Positions 7,717 to 16,552 are shown, counted from the first letter of the stretch. The stretch: DNA of 17,895 bases from an uncultured Clostridia bacterium (GCA_948585895.1 CAPBNZ010000038.1:1-17895), one strand, 5' to 3'. Notes: generated from the letters alone by a model not told the origin. A program made the numbers and translations.

Positions 7717-10179
7717 ATGGAAGAAAGACAAGAAAAAATGGATGGAAAAATTATAGAAAGAGACATAGAAAAAGAAATGAGGACAGCTTATATTGACTAT
7801 GCCATGAGTGTAATTGTGTCAAGAGCACTTCCAGATGTAAGAGATGGATTAAAACCTGTACATAGAAGAATTCTATATGCTATGCATGAGGATGGAATTA
7901 CATCAGATAAGCCATACAGAAAATGTGCCAATACAGTAGGTTCTGTTTTAGGTAGATATCATCCACATGGAGATAGTTCTGTTTATGATGCTATGGTAAG
8001 ATTAGCACAAGATTTTTCAATGAGATATATGTTAATCGATGGGCATGGAAATTTTGGATCTGTTGATGGTGATGGTGCTGCAGCAATGAGGTATACAGAA
8101 GCAAGAATGGCAAAGATTTCAGAATATATGTTATCAGATATCGAAAAAAATACAGTAAATTTTATGCCAAATTATGATGATAGGTTACAAGAACCAACTG
8201 TATTGCCAGCTAGAATACCAGCATTGTTAATTAATGGATCTTCAGGAATAGCAGTTGGTATGGCAACTAATATACCACCACATAATCTAACAGAAGTTAT
8301 TAATGGAATTATTAAAATAATTGATGAAGATGAAGTAACAGATGAAGATTTAATGAGTGTTATAAAAGGACCAGATTTTCCGACAGAAGGAATTATTTTA
8401 GGAATAGAAGGAATTAAGCAGGCTTACAAAACTGGTAGAGGAAAAATAACTTTACGAGCAGAAACTGAAATAGAAGAGATGAGCGGAAATAGACAAAGAA
8501 TTATTGTTTCTTCTTTACCATACCAAGTAAACAAGGCAAATTTAATTAAAGCGATTTCAGATCTTTCAAAAGAAAGAAAAGTAGAGGGAATTTCCGAGTG
8601 TAGAGATGAATCTGATAGAAAAGAAAAAGTAAGAGTAGTAATTGAGCTAAAGAGAGATGCTAATCCACAAGTAGTATTAAATCAATTATTTAAACATACA
8701 CAAATGCAAACAACCTTTGGTATCATTATGTTAGCCTTAGTCAATGGAGAACCTAAAATATTAACATTAAGACAATGTATTGATTGTTATATAGACCATA
8801 GAAAGGAAGTTATCTTAAGAAGAACTCAATTTGAGCTAGATAAAGCTTTAGCTAGAGCACACATTTTAGAAGGATTAAAAATAGCTTTAGATAATATAGA
8901 TGAAGTAATAAATATTATACGTAGTTCTTATGATGACCCAAAAGAAAGATTAATGGAAAGATTTGGTTTATCTGATATTCAAGCACAGGCTATTTTAGAT
9001 ATGAGATTAAAAACTTTATCTGGATTGCAACGTGAGAAAATAGAAGAAGAATATAATCAATTAATGGAACTAATTGCTCATTTAAGAGATATTTTAAATA
9101 GTGAAAGATTAGTATTTGAAATTATAAAAGAAGAATTGATTGAAATCAGAGATAAGTTTGGAGATGACAGAAAAACTAAAATTGTAGCAGCAGAAGGAGA
9201 AATCAATTTAGAAGATTTAATTAAAGAAGAGCAATGCGTAGTGGCTTTAACTCATTTTGGATATATCAAAAGAATGCCAATTGATACATATAAAAGTCAA
9301 AGAAGAGGTGGAAAAGGAATTACAGGAATGGCAACGAGAGAAGAAGACTTTGTAAAAGATATTTTTACAGCTTCTACACATGACATGATTTTATTCTTTA
9401 CCAATAAAGGTAAATTATATAAATTAAGAGGATATGAGCTTCCAGAAGCAGGAAGGACAGCAAGAGGAACAGCAATTGTAAATCTATTAAGTCTGGATGC
9501 GGGAGAAAAAGTATCTGCAGTTATTCCAATTCAGAACTTTGCGGAAGGAAAATATCTACTAATGGCAACTAAAAATGGTCTAATTAAAAAGACAGCATTG
9601 AAAGAATATGATTCAACAAGAAAAACAGGACTTCAAGGAATTACCTTAAAAGAAGATGATGAATTAATCGGTGTTAGATTAACAGATGGACAAGACAATG
9701 TAGTATTAGTAACAAAAAATGGTATGTGTATTACTTTTGATGAAAAAGATGTACGTCCAATTGGTAGAGTTTCGCAAGGTGTTATTGGAATTAGATTAGA
9801 TGAAGATGATGAAGTAATTGGAATGGAATCTGTAATTAGTGGAGGAAAAGCAACATTACTTGCTATTACAGAAAACGGATTTGGTAAAAGAACAGAACTA
9901 GATGAATATAGAGTACAAAATAGAGGAGGAAAAGGAGTTATTACTTACAAAATTACACCAAAAACAGGAAAATTAGTAGGAGTTAGAATTGCGGTAGAAG
10001 GTGATGATGTTATGTTAGTTACCAATACAGGAACAATTATCAGATTAAAAGTAGATGATATTAGTGTTCTTGGAAGATCTACGCAAGGTGTTACTTTAAT
10101 GAGGACAAATGATGGTGGAAAAGTAGTGAGTGTAGAAACGTTAAGTAAAGAAATGCAGGTAGAAGGAGAAGAAGAATAA
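7717..10179 (+). CDS. gyrA: DNA gyrase subunit A
   Basis: The 820-residue protein is a full-length GyrA, the DNA-cleaving subunit of the A2B2 gyrase that introduces negative supercoils using ATP bound by GyrB. The winged-helix and tower region starts with YAMSVIVSRALPDVRDGLKP. The catalytic tyrosine is Y126 in AAAMRYTEAR. The quinolone-determining loop reads YHPHGDSSVYD with S87 and D91 at the positions of E. coli Ser83 and Asp87, so no classical resistance change is visible. The C-terminal beta-pinwheel holds the GyrA box QRRGGKG at residues 528-534, which identifies gyrase rather than topoisomerase IV. The start is the ATG at 7717 behind GAGGG; a second ATG seven codons on is possible. gyrB is not nearby. 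Confidence 0.98.
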   Translation: MEERQEKMDGKIIERDIEKEMRTAYIDYAMSVIVSRALPDVRDGLKPVHRRILYAMHEDGITSDKPYRKCANTVGSVLGRYHPHGDSSVYDAMVRLAQDFSMRYMLIDGHGNFGSVDGDGAAAMRYTEARMAKISEYMLSDIEKNTVNFMPNYDDRLQEPTVLPARIPALLINGSSGIAVGMATNIPPHNLTEVINGIIKIIDEDEVTDEDLMSVIKGPDFPTEGIILGIEGIKQAYKTGRGKITLRAETEIEEMSGNRQRIIVSSLPYQVNKANLIKAISDLSKERKVEGISECRDESDRKEKVRVVIELKRDANPQVVLNQLFKHTQMQTTFGIIMLALVNGEPKILTLRQCIDCYIDHRKEVILRRTQFELDKALARAHILEGLKIALDNIDEVINIIRSSYDDPKERLMERFGLSDIQAQAILDMRLKTLSGLQREKIEEEYNQLMELIAHLRDILNSERLVFEIIKEELIEIRDKFGDDRKTKIVAAEGEINLEDLIKEEQCVVALTHFGYIKRMPIDTYKSQRRGGKGITGMATREEDFVKDIFTASTHDMILFFTNKGKLYKLRGYELPEAGRTARGTAIVNLLSLDAGEKVSAVIPIQNFAEGKYLLMATKNGLIKKTALKEYDSTRKTGLQGITLKEDDELIGVRLTDGQDNVVLVTKNGMCITFDEKDVRPIGRVSQGVIGIRLDEDDEVIGMESVISGGKATLLAITENGFGKRTELDEYRVQNRGGKGVITYKITPKTGKLVGVRIAVEGDDVMLVTNTGTIIRLKVDDISVLGRSTQGVTLMRTNDGGKVVSVETLSKEMQVEGEEE

Positions 10180-10187
10180 ATTGATAA

Positions 10188-10217
10188 AAAATAGCTCTTG
10201 AAGGTAAGAGCTATTTT
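10188..10217 (+). terminator. gyrA terminator hairpin
   Basis: A perfect 12-bp stem, AAAATAGCTCTT (10188-10199) with AAGAGCTATTTT (10206-10217), encloses the 6-nt loop GAAGGT, 9 nt after the gyrA stop. The T-run is part of the stem. Confidence 0.8.
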
Positions 10218-10228
10218 GTGTAAATTAG

Positions 10229-10259
10229 AAAAACCAACTTGAAATTCAAGTTGGTTTTT
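10229..10259. terminator. bidirectional terminator between gyrA and dnaC
   Basis: A perfect 15-bp inverted repeat, AAAAACCAACTTGAA (10229-10243) and its complement (10245-10259), is centred on one base. A- and T-runs flank it on both sides, so it can stop both gyrA transcripts (plus) and dnaD-dnaC transcripts (minus). It abuts the dnaC stop codon at 10260-10262. Confidence 0.88.
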
Positions 10260-11262
10260 TCATTTTTTAAATCTTAAATCATCGCCAAAGAAATAATAAA
10301 TATCATAATAACCAGCAATTCTAGAACCAATTCTTTCTTCATAACTAGTAAAGATGTCTTTGATATTCAAATTTGTAGAAATAATTGTTTTAGTAATTTT
10401 ATGATTCAAATTGAGAATACGAGTATTTAGAATAGTAAAAAGTTCACTCAATTTCATACTATTTAAACTTTCTGTACCTAAATCATCAATTATTAATAAA
10501 TCAACATCTAAAACAGATTGACAAATATTATCATTTGGATTTTTTTGTCTACTCATTTTATAATCTATTACGCTTTCAAGCAAAACAGGAGCTGTTTGAT
10601 AAAGAACAGTCTTCCCAAGTTTTAACAATTCATGAGCAATACAATTTGACATAAATGTTTTACCGTAAACCAGTATTGCCAGTAAATAATAAATTTTTAA
10701 CGTTTGGATTATCAAAATTTTCTACAAATTTTATACATTTTTGTTTGATACGTTTTATATTTTCTCTTGGAGAAATGTTAAAATGGTATTTAGCTACATC
10801 TATATCATTAGAAAATACATTTTCACTAAAAGTATTAAAATTTTCTTTATCTAAATTTGTCATATTTGATTTATGAAAAGAAGCATCTAATAATTTTTGT
10901 TTTAAACAATGACACATTTCTGTTTTATAATTATCTTTCAAAATATATCCAGTATCTTTACAAATAGAGCATTCATAATTTGGTTTTAAAAAGCTATTAG
11001 ATATGTTAGCATCTTGTAAAAGGCAAGCCTTCTCATATTTCAAGTTTTCTATTTTTTGATTTAATTCTTCTAAAGAATAATTATTATGTAGTAAGATATT
11101 TTTAGCAGTATGAATAGCAAAATTATTTAATTCATTTTCAATTTGTTGCAACTTAGGAATTTTCTGATATAATTCTTCTTTTCTTTTTTCTAAATTTAAT
11201 TCAGCTTTTAATTTTTTTTGTTCATATTCTTTTAATAAAGAATTTAAAACTTCATTAGACAT
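10260..11262 (-). CDS. dnaC: DnaC/DnaI-type helicase loader, interrupted by a +1 frameshift in Walker A
   Basis: Read across one extra base, the product has 333 residues, typical of Firmicute DnaC/DnaI proteins that load the replicative helicase at origins and restarted forks. Residues 1-90 are a charged helical N-terminus. Cysteines C98, C101, C117 and C119 (YECSICKDTGY, EMCHCLK) form the usual zinc-binding motif. The AAA+ domain has Walker A GNTGLGKT (195-202) and Walker B LLIIDDLGTE (D259/D260), and ends with the arginine-finger-like EERIGSRIAG. The frame breaks after Leu199: GGT TTA CGG TAA. Removing the C at 10665 gives GGT TTA GGT AAA ACA and restores the motif. The start is ATG 11262, which has GGAGGA in front; the in-frame ATG at 11292 lacks a site. 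It overlaps dnaD by 8 nt. Options are a sequencing error, a mutation, or +1 recoding. Confidence 0.88.
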
Positions 11263-12241
11263 GGAATCCTCCTTCGTTTCCTTGATTTGCATACAAAAAG
11301 TCTAAATTATCATAATTTCTTTGTTCAAAAGTACCCTTGTTGACTTTAGATTTTAATTCTTTTGTAGATTTTTCTTGTTTTTTGCGTTGTTCCAAAAAGG
11401 CAGAAACTTCTGTAGGCGTTTTCAAGTTCCTATCATGCCAGTCTGTTATTACATTGTTAATATATTCAAAAGTAGGATTTTGTTTTAAAGTTGTTCTCTT
11501 CAAAGCAATTTCTATAATACTCATATCATAACCAAAATTTAGAACCCAATTTTCAATATAAGCTTCTTCATATTGTGTTAGTCCATTATATTTTCCTAGC
11601 TTTTTAGCAATTGTTTTCTTAAATTTATTTAAGTTTTCTTGTTTCTCATAATATTGATCTAAATCATTCCAAGTCTTTACTTTATTAGAAGACCAAGATT
11701 CTGCAACTGTTTGAATATAGTTTTTATGCATAGCACTTCGATTATAACAATAATCAAATAAAGCAATCATAACTTGTTCATCAAATTCATATTTTTTAAA
11801 CCACAAATCAATATCATTATACCAAGAAGGTCCCATAATTCCTTGAAAATACATATTATTAATATGTTCAATAGCTTTTGCTCTAGCTTTATTTTTAGAA
11901 GTCTGTTCTATCTTTTCTTTAGACATTGTCAAATTAGGGGTATATAAATTATGAAGTGTAGTTTCTTGTAAATCTACAATGATATATCCAGATGCCTTTT
12001 TTAAGATTAGATTATTTTCTTCTAAATATTTTATAGCATCATTAATAATTTTAATTGGTATATTTAGTTTTTTTGATAAATCATTTAGTTTGATATCTTT
12101 ATTATATTTAGATAAGAAAATCATATATAAATAAATTTTTAGATAATCTCCTGGCAAATTAGGTAAATATTCAGAAAAGAATATATCTGGTATGATAGTT
12201 TCTGAAAATAAAAGTGATTTTTCTTTTTGTTCAAGCTTCAT
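11255..12241 (-). CDS. dnaD: DnaD-domain primosome/replication initiation protein
   Basis: The 328-residue protein has an N-terminal winged-helix region (about 15-95; KLNDLSKKLNIPIKIINDAIKYLEENNLI is spread over positions 51-79). Its C-terminal DnaD/DnaB_2 domain (about 205-285) includes YEEAYIENWVLNFGYD and the segment FEYINNVITDW, which fits the YxxxIxxxW signature with Val for Ile. A Lys/Glu-rich tail follows. In Firmicutes DnaD proteins remodel DNA at oriC or stalled forks and recruit the helicase loader. Here the loader gene follows directly with an 8-nt overlap (dnaC ATG inside the dnaD end), so the two are translationally coupled. A consensus promoter and GGAGAG precede the ATG at 12241, making dnaD-dnaC an independent unit rather than part of the conjugation operon upstream. 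Confidence 0.9.
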   Translation of the reverse strand: MKLEQKEKSLLFSETIIPDIFFSEYLPNLPGDYLKIYLYMIFLSKYNKDIKLNDLSKKLNIPIKIINDAIKYLEENNLILKKASGYIIVDLQETTLHNLYTPNLTMSKEKIEQTSKNKARAKAIEHINNMYFQGIMGPSWYNDIDLWFKKYEFDEQVMIALFDYCYNRSAMHKNYIQTVAESWSSNKVKTWNDLDQYYEKQENLNKFKKTIAKKLGKYNGLTQYEEAYIENWVLNFGYDMSIIEIALKRTTLKQNPTFEYINNVITDWHDRNLKTPTEVSAFLEQRKKQEKSTKELKSKVNKGTFEQRNYDNLDFLYANQGNEGGFHV

Positions 12242-12276
12242 TTTATCTCTCCTATAATTATTGTCTCATAATTCAA

Positions 12277-12305
12277 ATTATATCTTCTTTAGACAAAAAA
12301 TTCAA
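12277..12305 (-). promoter_or_regulatory. dnaD-dnaC promoter
   Basis: TTGAAT (12300-12305) and TATAAT (12277-12282) on the minus strand are separated by 17 bp. The -35 box overlaps the stop codon of the PrgI-like gene at 12302-12304, which marks the border between the conjugation operon and the primosome operon. Confidence 0.8.
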
Positions 12306-12595
12306 GGATTATTTGTTTTTTTATAAAGAAACAATTTTGGTTTTAATAGAAAGCGTATAAGATAAGAAAAAATATAAATTATATTTTCACCATTAAATCC
12401 AGCAAAGCTAAATAATAATAGAGGAAAACAAAAGATAATAAAAGTAAAAATTTTTATAGTTAAGTTATGAAATAGTAGATGGACTAAAATAAGAATAAAA
12501 GCATACCAAATTAAATTAACAAAGGCAGTAGAATAATCAATGATACCAAATAATTTGTTTTTAAAATCATAATTTTGTGGAAAAATAAATTTCAT
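12302..12595 (-). CDS. small PrgI-like membrane protein of a conjugation system
   Basis: The 97-residue protein has a soluble start (MKFIFPQNYDFKNKLFGIID) and then two hydrophobic segments (about 23-42 and 46-65). This size and pattern match PrgI/VirB3-like inner-membrane components of Gram-positive type IV secretion systems. The start is ATG 12595, with GGAGG 7 nt before it; an in-frame ATG at 12640 overlaps the upstream gene and has no such site. It follows the VirB6/TrbL-like gene by 25 nt. In clostridial conjugative elements a VirB4 ATPase gene usually comes next, but here the operon ends at the dnaD promoter, so the VirB4 gene is missing or elsewhere. Family assignment rests mainly on size, topology and position. 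Confidence 0.6.
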   Translation of the reverse strand: MKFIFPQNYDFKNKLFGIIDYSTAFVNLIWYAFILILVHLLFHNLTIKIFTFIIFCFPLLLFSFAGFNGENIIYIFSYLIRFLLKPKLFLYKKTNNP

Positions 12596-12620
12596 AATAG
12601 ACCTCCAATATGTTTTAGTT

Positions 12621-13499
12621 TTAAGATTTAAAATTAACAAGATTTTTCACAGATTGTGAAATTTCTGTGGAAACCCCACCAAGAAATTCACGGACAAGAG
12701 AATTTGTTTTTATTAAAGCATAAATTCCACCAACATAGATAAATTTAGAAAGTAAATTACTAGAAGAATAATCCATAGAAAATAAAATTAATAAAACAAT
12801 AGCAACAATAATTTGAATAAATAGTAGAGAAAATAAATTACGAAACCAAGTCTTAAAAAACCAATTTGTTTTATTTAATGTTAAAGATAAAAAGGCAAAA
12901 GGGGAAAGCAAAATAAATACTTTAATTAAGATATAACGAAGAGAATAAGAAAATACTAAATTTAATAAAGAAAGGCTTAAAGTTCCTTTCATAAGTCCAT
13001 TTAAAGAAAAAAGGTTAAGTGAGTTACTATCAATAGCAATATTTGTATTAATAGTAGTAATTAATTCAGAAAAGCAAATATTTTTATGAAATAAACTTTC
13101 TCCTAAATTTCTAATGGCAAGAGAAACATTAGCATTTAAGTCAATTATTAATTGGATAATTGAAAAAGAAAAATTCATACCAATTCCAAATAAAATTAGT
13201 TTAATTATAAAACTAAAAGGTGTTTCAGTTTGTGTATAAGTAAAGTGAGCTATTAAATATCGAATAGCATAATATAAAATGAAAGCAAGTAAAAACGAAT
13301 TAGCAATTAACAAAATGCCATGAGAAGCGGAAGTACCAAAAAGATTTTCAAAGTTTTTGTCTTGTAAGATGTCAGAATTAATAAATGTAATATCATCTAG
13401 TATAGAATATAGATTATTATCAACTGAACTAAATAATGTTTCAAAAATAGAGTTTATGGTATCCATAATAATTTGTGTAATATTTGTTGGATTTTCCAA
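12621..13499 (-). CDS. VirB6/TrbL-like polytopic membrane protein
   Basis: The protein of about 292 residues has roughly six hydrophobic segments (for example GILLIANSFLLAFILYYAIRY, FIIKLILFGIGMNFSFSII and LFIQIIVAIVLLILFSM, each quoted only as a landmark of positions about 80-100, 100-120 and 235-252). A soluble stretch that may face outside lies around 135-165. Topology and position between a pilin-like and a PrgI-like gene fit the VirB6/TrbL channel component of conjugative systems in Clostridia. The preferred start is TTG at 13499, five bases after AAGGAGG. The in-frame ATG at 13517 lies upstream of that binding site and inside the preceding gene's stop, so it is unlikely. The 10-nt spacing from the VirB2-like gene indicates one operon. 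Confidence 0.7.
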   Translation of the reverse strand: MENPTNITQIIMDTINSIFETLFSSVDNNLYSILDDITFINSDILQDKNFENLFGTSASHGILLIANSFLLAFILYYAIRYLIAHFTYTQTETPFSFIIKLILFGIGMNFSFSIIQLIIDLNANVSLAIRNLGESLFHKNICFSELITTINTNIAIDSNSLNLFSLNGLMKGTLSLSLLNLVFSYSLRYILIKVFILLSPFAFLSLTLNKTNWFFKTWFRNLFSLLFIQIIVAIVLLILFSMDYSSSNLLSKFIYVGGIYALIKTNSLVREFLGGVSTEISQSVKNLVNFKS

Positions 13500-13509
13500 A
13501 TGAACCTCC

Positions 13510-13842
13510 TTATGCAATTAACGATTTGATGGCAGATAAAATTAAATCAATAGCTAGAATAAAGGCATAAGAAAATAAAGAGCCTTTAATTAATTTTTTT
13601 CCTGTTCTAATTTTTTCTTCATCGCCGAAGCTAAATTTTTTCATAAAAACGCCACTTCCAACTGCAACCGCAGCAGCAGGAGTAGCTATTTTTAATAACC
13701 AATCTTTTATACTTTCAAATGCTGATGTAATTTTACTTACAATTTGTGGGTCGCCCCAAGCAACTGAGAAAGAAGAAAATGAGTTTAAAAATATAAAAAA
13801 TAGAATACTTGTAAAAAGTTTAAAAAAAATTTTTTTGTTCAT
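13510..13842 (-). CDS. VirB2/TrbC-like small pilin-type protein
   Basis: The 110-residue protein has a signal peptide (about 1-28, cleavage likely after SVA before WGDP). After a short linker come two hydrophobic helices (KIATPAAAVAVGSGVFMKK and SLFSYAFILAIDLILSAIK), separated by a basic loop FSFGDEEKIRTGKK. This is the hallmark build of the VirB2/TrbC-like (Maff2-type) proteins of Gram-positive conjugation modules. The start is ATG 13842, 9 nt after AAAGGA. The ATG at 13851 directly abuts that site and is less likely. It sits 18 nt after the TraG fragment and is cotranscribed with it and the VirB6-like gene. Confidence 0.75.
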   Translation of the reverse strand: MNKKIFFKLFTSILFFIFLNSFSSFSVAWGDPQIVSKITSAFESIKDWLLKIATPAAAVAVGSGVFMKKFSFGDEEKIRTGKKLIKGSLFSYAFILAIDLILSAIKSLIA

Positions 13843-13860
13843 ATAAATCATTCCTTTCTA

Positions 13861-14877
13861 TTATTTGGTTTTCTTAAAATAGGGAAACATATGTAATTTT
13901 TTTGGTGGATAAATTCTAGTTCCATCAGATAAAAAAGCAAGGGAAGAAAAAGTTTCTAAGTTTTGTGTAAAAAAGTTAGTTTCAAAGATATAATCATTTT
14001 GCAAGTAAGTACTAAAAGTTTCTGAAATATTGGAATTTTCTGAATGCAAAGTATTGGTAATATAACTAAAGCGAGTTTGCTTAGCACTTTCAGAAATACT
14101 TTTAGAGGTTCTTTGCTTTTCTTCTTTTCCTAATTGTTTTTGTGCTTCTTCAATAGTAAAGATATCATCTGTTCGAAACCATATTTTATTAATTAAATTT
14201 TGTGTAATTATTTTTACTTGAGCTTCTTCTTTTAAAGTAGCTTTTAGAGAAGAATAACTTTGAGTGCTTACAATATTAATACATTTTGCTTCTCTACTTA
14301 GAGAGAAAAATTCGCCATCTGATTTTGTTGCATATTTGTCATATTCATCACAAATAAAAGCACTAGTTTTAGTCGATGAATTTGATAAATTTGAAATAAT
14401 TTCTGCTTGAAAATCTAATTTTAAATAGGAAGCTATCATTTTAGAAAGAGAATTATATTCTGATAAATTCATATTTAAAACAACTATTTTTCCTTGTTTT
14501 ATAACTTCTGAAAATCCAGAAAAAGAAAGCTGTTGAATTGTAGGACAGAAAGTAGACATGACATCATAATCAGAAACAAAAGGATTAGTAATACGAGTGA
14601 TTTCAGAAATTAAGATTCCTTTTGTACGATTATCTAAATTTTCGAATTCTTTTTGGAAAAAATCAAGACTAGAGTTTAACTCATAAATTTGATTATGAGA
14701 TAATTTAGATGAAATAAATAAATTTCTTAGAATAGCAATTTTTTCTCTATAATAATTGGGAGTTGTAATTAGTTTATGAATTTCTAAAAAGGTAACATAA
14801 TTGTTATTATACAGCCTACATAACTTAATACATTCCGTTAAGATTTCTTCAGCTTTATCAAGCCATAGATGATTAAC
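13861..14877 (-). pseudogene. 3' part of a VirD4/TraG coupling-protein gene, 5' part cut off
   Basis: The frame is open from 14877 to the stop at 13861-13863, about 338 codons, and shows the C-terminal half of a VirD4/TraG/TraD-type conjugation ATPase. The segments TFLEIHKLITTPNYYREK, KIVVLNMNLSEY and the Walker-B-like AFICDEYDKY, followed by SREAKCINIVSTQSYSSLK, are characteristic. The membrane anchor and Walker A are missing: the frame is stopped by a TGA at 14878-14880, right at the edge of the serine-integrase element. An internal ATG at 14559 could start a 232-residue product, but the sequence homologous to TraG clearly extends above it, so that is not the original start. The missing 5' part may lie beyond the far end of the inserted element, outside the window. 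Confidence 0.85.
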
Positions 14878-14903
14878 TCAGATAACAAAAAAATTATCTG
14901 AGT
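14876..14903. other. hairpin at the traG/integrase junction, likely element end
   Basis: ACTCAGATAA (14876-14885) pairs perfectly with TTATCTGAGT (14894-14903) around an 8-nt A-rich loop. It lies 8 nt beyond the integrase stop and overlaps the last bases of the traG frame. A T-run (CAGTTTTTT) follows on the plus strand. It may act as a terminator, and the element's attachment site should lie here or within a few tens of bases, since serine integrase genes usually sit next to their attachment site. The crossover dinucleotide cannot be read from one end only. Confidence 0.6.
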
Positions 14904-14910
14904 CAGTTTT

Positions 14911-16479
14911 TTATTTAGTTTTAGGCAATTTCGGATAAATCCAAAGTTCAAATTTCGCAGAGTGCCATTTGTTGCCTTGTTTAGTTTTTAAATATTCTAT
15001 TTTATCTATAATGCTTTTTAGCATTAAGTTTTTTTCTTTTGCATCAGTAGACTTTTTATAACTCTTTAATACATATTCCACTTTAGGAATAAAATCATTT
15101 TGCTGATTTGCAATATCTTTTTTTGCTTTAATTTCTTCCCTTATTTTTTTTATTTCCTGTTCTAATTTACATATAATAAAATCATTTTTTTTAGTTCTTT
15201 CAAAAAAAGTGTCTTTATCATATACTTGTTCTTCAAACATATCATATATTCTTTCTTTTTTCTTTTTAGCTTTCGATAAATCATTTTCTTTTGTTTTTAA
15301 AATTTTATAATTTAATGCAATAGAAGAATCATCCTTTTTTGAGTTTAAATAGATTTCTTTATTTTTAAGCCATCCCTCTAAAAAAGCCAATACTTCTTTT
15401 TCTATCTCATCTATAGAATTACTAACATTTTTACAATCAAGAGTTTTACAGTACACTCTTTTTGTTCCTCGCATAGTATATCGAACTAAAGATTTGCCAC
15501 ATAATTTGCATTTCAATAATCCTGACAAAGGATTTTGCATAGAATAATTTTTATTTAACGGAGATACATCACGAGATTTTCTAATTTTAGCAACTTTGTC
15601 AAAAATTTCCTCTGAAATTATTGCTTTATGTAATCCTTTTACATACACTAAATCTTTTAAATCTCCTTTGTTAATGTGTCGAGATGAACTTATTTTCCCG
15701 TTATTAGATTCTTTTAAAATCACTCTACTATTAAATTGTATATAACCTTTGTATACAGGATTTTCTAATAAACCTCTTACACCATTTGCAGACCAATTAT
15801 CATTTTTCGGAGAAGGAATAGATAAATCATTTAAGTATCTTGATATATCAGCAGGTTTATAATTGTAGTTAACAAACAGATTGAATATTGTTTTTACAAC
15901 ATCAGCCTGTTTTGGGATTATTTCTAAAGAATAGCCCTTTTGGTTCTTTAACTTAATTCTTCTATATCCGTATGGAGGAATACTTCCAACAAATTTCCCT
16001 TCTTGTGCAGACAATAAACGACCTCTTTGCAATCTTTTTGTTATTATTTTATATTCTCTTCTAGACATAAACAAGCCAAATTCCATGTACTCCTCATCTA
16101 TTTCTTCTCTAAAGTTATATATTTTACTAGGAGTAATTATTTTAGTATCACTTAATTTAAAAGTTCTTAAAATAATACCTTGATCTATACTGTCCCCTCT
16201 AGCAAGTCTTTCAATTTCTACAACAAGTGTACCTTTATAATAACCTTGTTCAATTCTTTCTAAAAGTTTTTGCATTTGAGGTCTAGAATCTATACTTTCT
16301 CCTGAAACTACTTCTTTATATATATCTTCATCTGCTACAACTATCTTTAATTTTTTACATAAATCTTCTAATATTTTTAAATGTCTTGCTAAAGTTTCTC
16401 CTTCTCCTTGTTGTTCTAACTCTAAATCTTTTCTTGATTTTCTAAGATACATAGCGTATTTGTTTGAATAATTAGGCAT
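14911..16479 (-). CDS. large serine recombinase (phage-type integrase)
   Basis: The 522-residue protein has the standard large serine recombinase build. The N-terminal resolvase domain contains the nucleophile S15 in AMYLRKSRKD and the arginine cluster in EIERLARGDSID (about 88-100). A recombinase domain follows (about 165-290; GKFVGSIPPYGYRR, NPVYKGYIQFN). Next comes a zinc ribbon with C324, C327, C344 and C349 (CKLCGKSL, YCKTLDC), then a long Lys/Glu-rich coiled coil (about 380-480) of the type that controls directionality. Such enzymes integrate phages or ICEs between short attB and attP sites. The gene sits at the junction with the truncated traG, reading toward it. The start is ATG 16479 with a weak AGAAGG site. 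No own promoter is clear; it may be read from the repressor promoter. Confidence 0.95.
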   Translation of the reverse strand: MPNYSNKYAMYLRKSRKDLELEQQGEGETLARHLKILEDLCKKLKIVVADEDIYKEVVSGESIDSRPQMQKLLERIEQGYYKGTLVVEIERLARGDSIDQGIILRTFKLSDTKIITPSKIYNFREEIDEEYMEFGLFMSRREYKIITKRLQRGRLLSAQEGKFVGSIPPYGYRRIKLKNQKGYSLEIIPKQADVVKTIFNLFVNYNYKPADISRYLNDLSIPSPKNDNWSANGVRGLLENPVYKGYIQFNSRVILKESNNGKISSSRHINKGDLKDLVYVKGLHKAIISEEIFDKVAKIRKSRDVSPLNKNYSMQNPLSGLLKCKLCGKSLVRYTMRGTKRVYCKTLDCKNVSNSIDEIEKEVLAFLEGWLKNKEIYLNSKKDDSSIALNYKILKTKENDLSKAKKKKERIYDMFEEQVYDKDTFFERTKKNDFIICKLEQEIKKIREEIKAKKDIANQQNDFIPKVEYVLKSYKKSTDAKEKNLMLKSIIDKIEYLKTKQGNKWHSAKFELWIYPKLPKTK

Positions 16480-16516
16480 AATAAAAAACCTTCTTTCTTA
16501 AATTTGAATAAATTCC

Positions 16517-16546
16517 TTGAAAAAAGGTCTTGATATATGTTATAAT
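16517..16546 (+). promoter_or_regulatory. plus-strand promoter of a candidate small RNA
   Basis: TTGAAA (16517-16522) and TATAAT (16541-16546) are separated by 18 bp. The region is also palindromic (ATATATG, TTATAATT, CATATAT, inside a wider AAAAAGGT/ACCTTTTT pair), so activity in the other direction cannot be excluded. Confidence 0.6.
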
Positions 16547-16552
16547 TCATAT

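Noticed and set aside
10666..10715. Independent start for the second half of dnaC at the ATG of 10715
   Set aside because: The first 16 or so residues are an out-of-frame reading of DNA that encodes dnaC residues before Walker A. There is no ribosome binding site, and the product would lack a proper Walker A.
10655..10876. Plus-strand frame across the dnaC break
   Set aside because: It is antisense to conserved dnaC sequence and has no binding site or family resemblance, so it does not explain the interruption.
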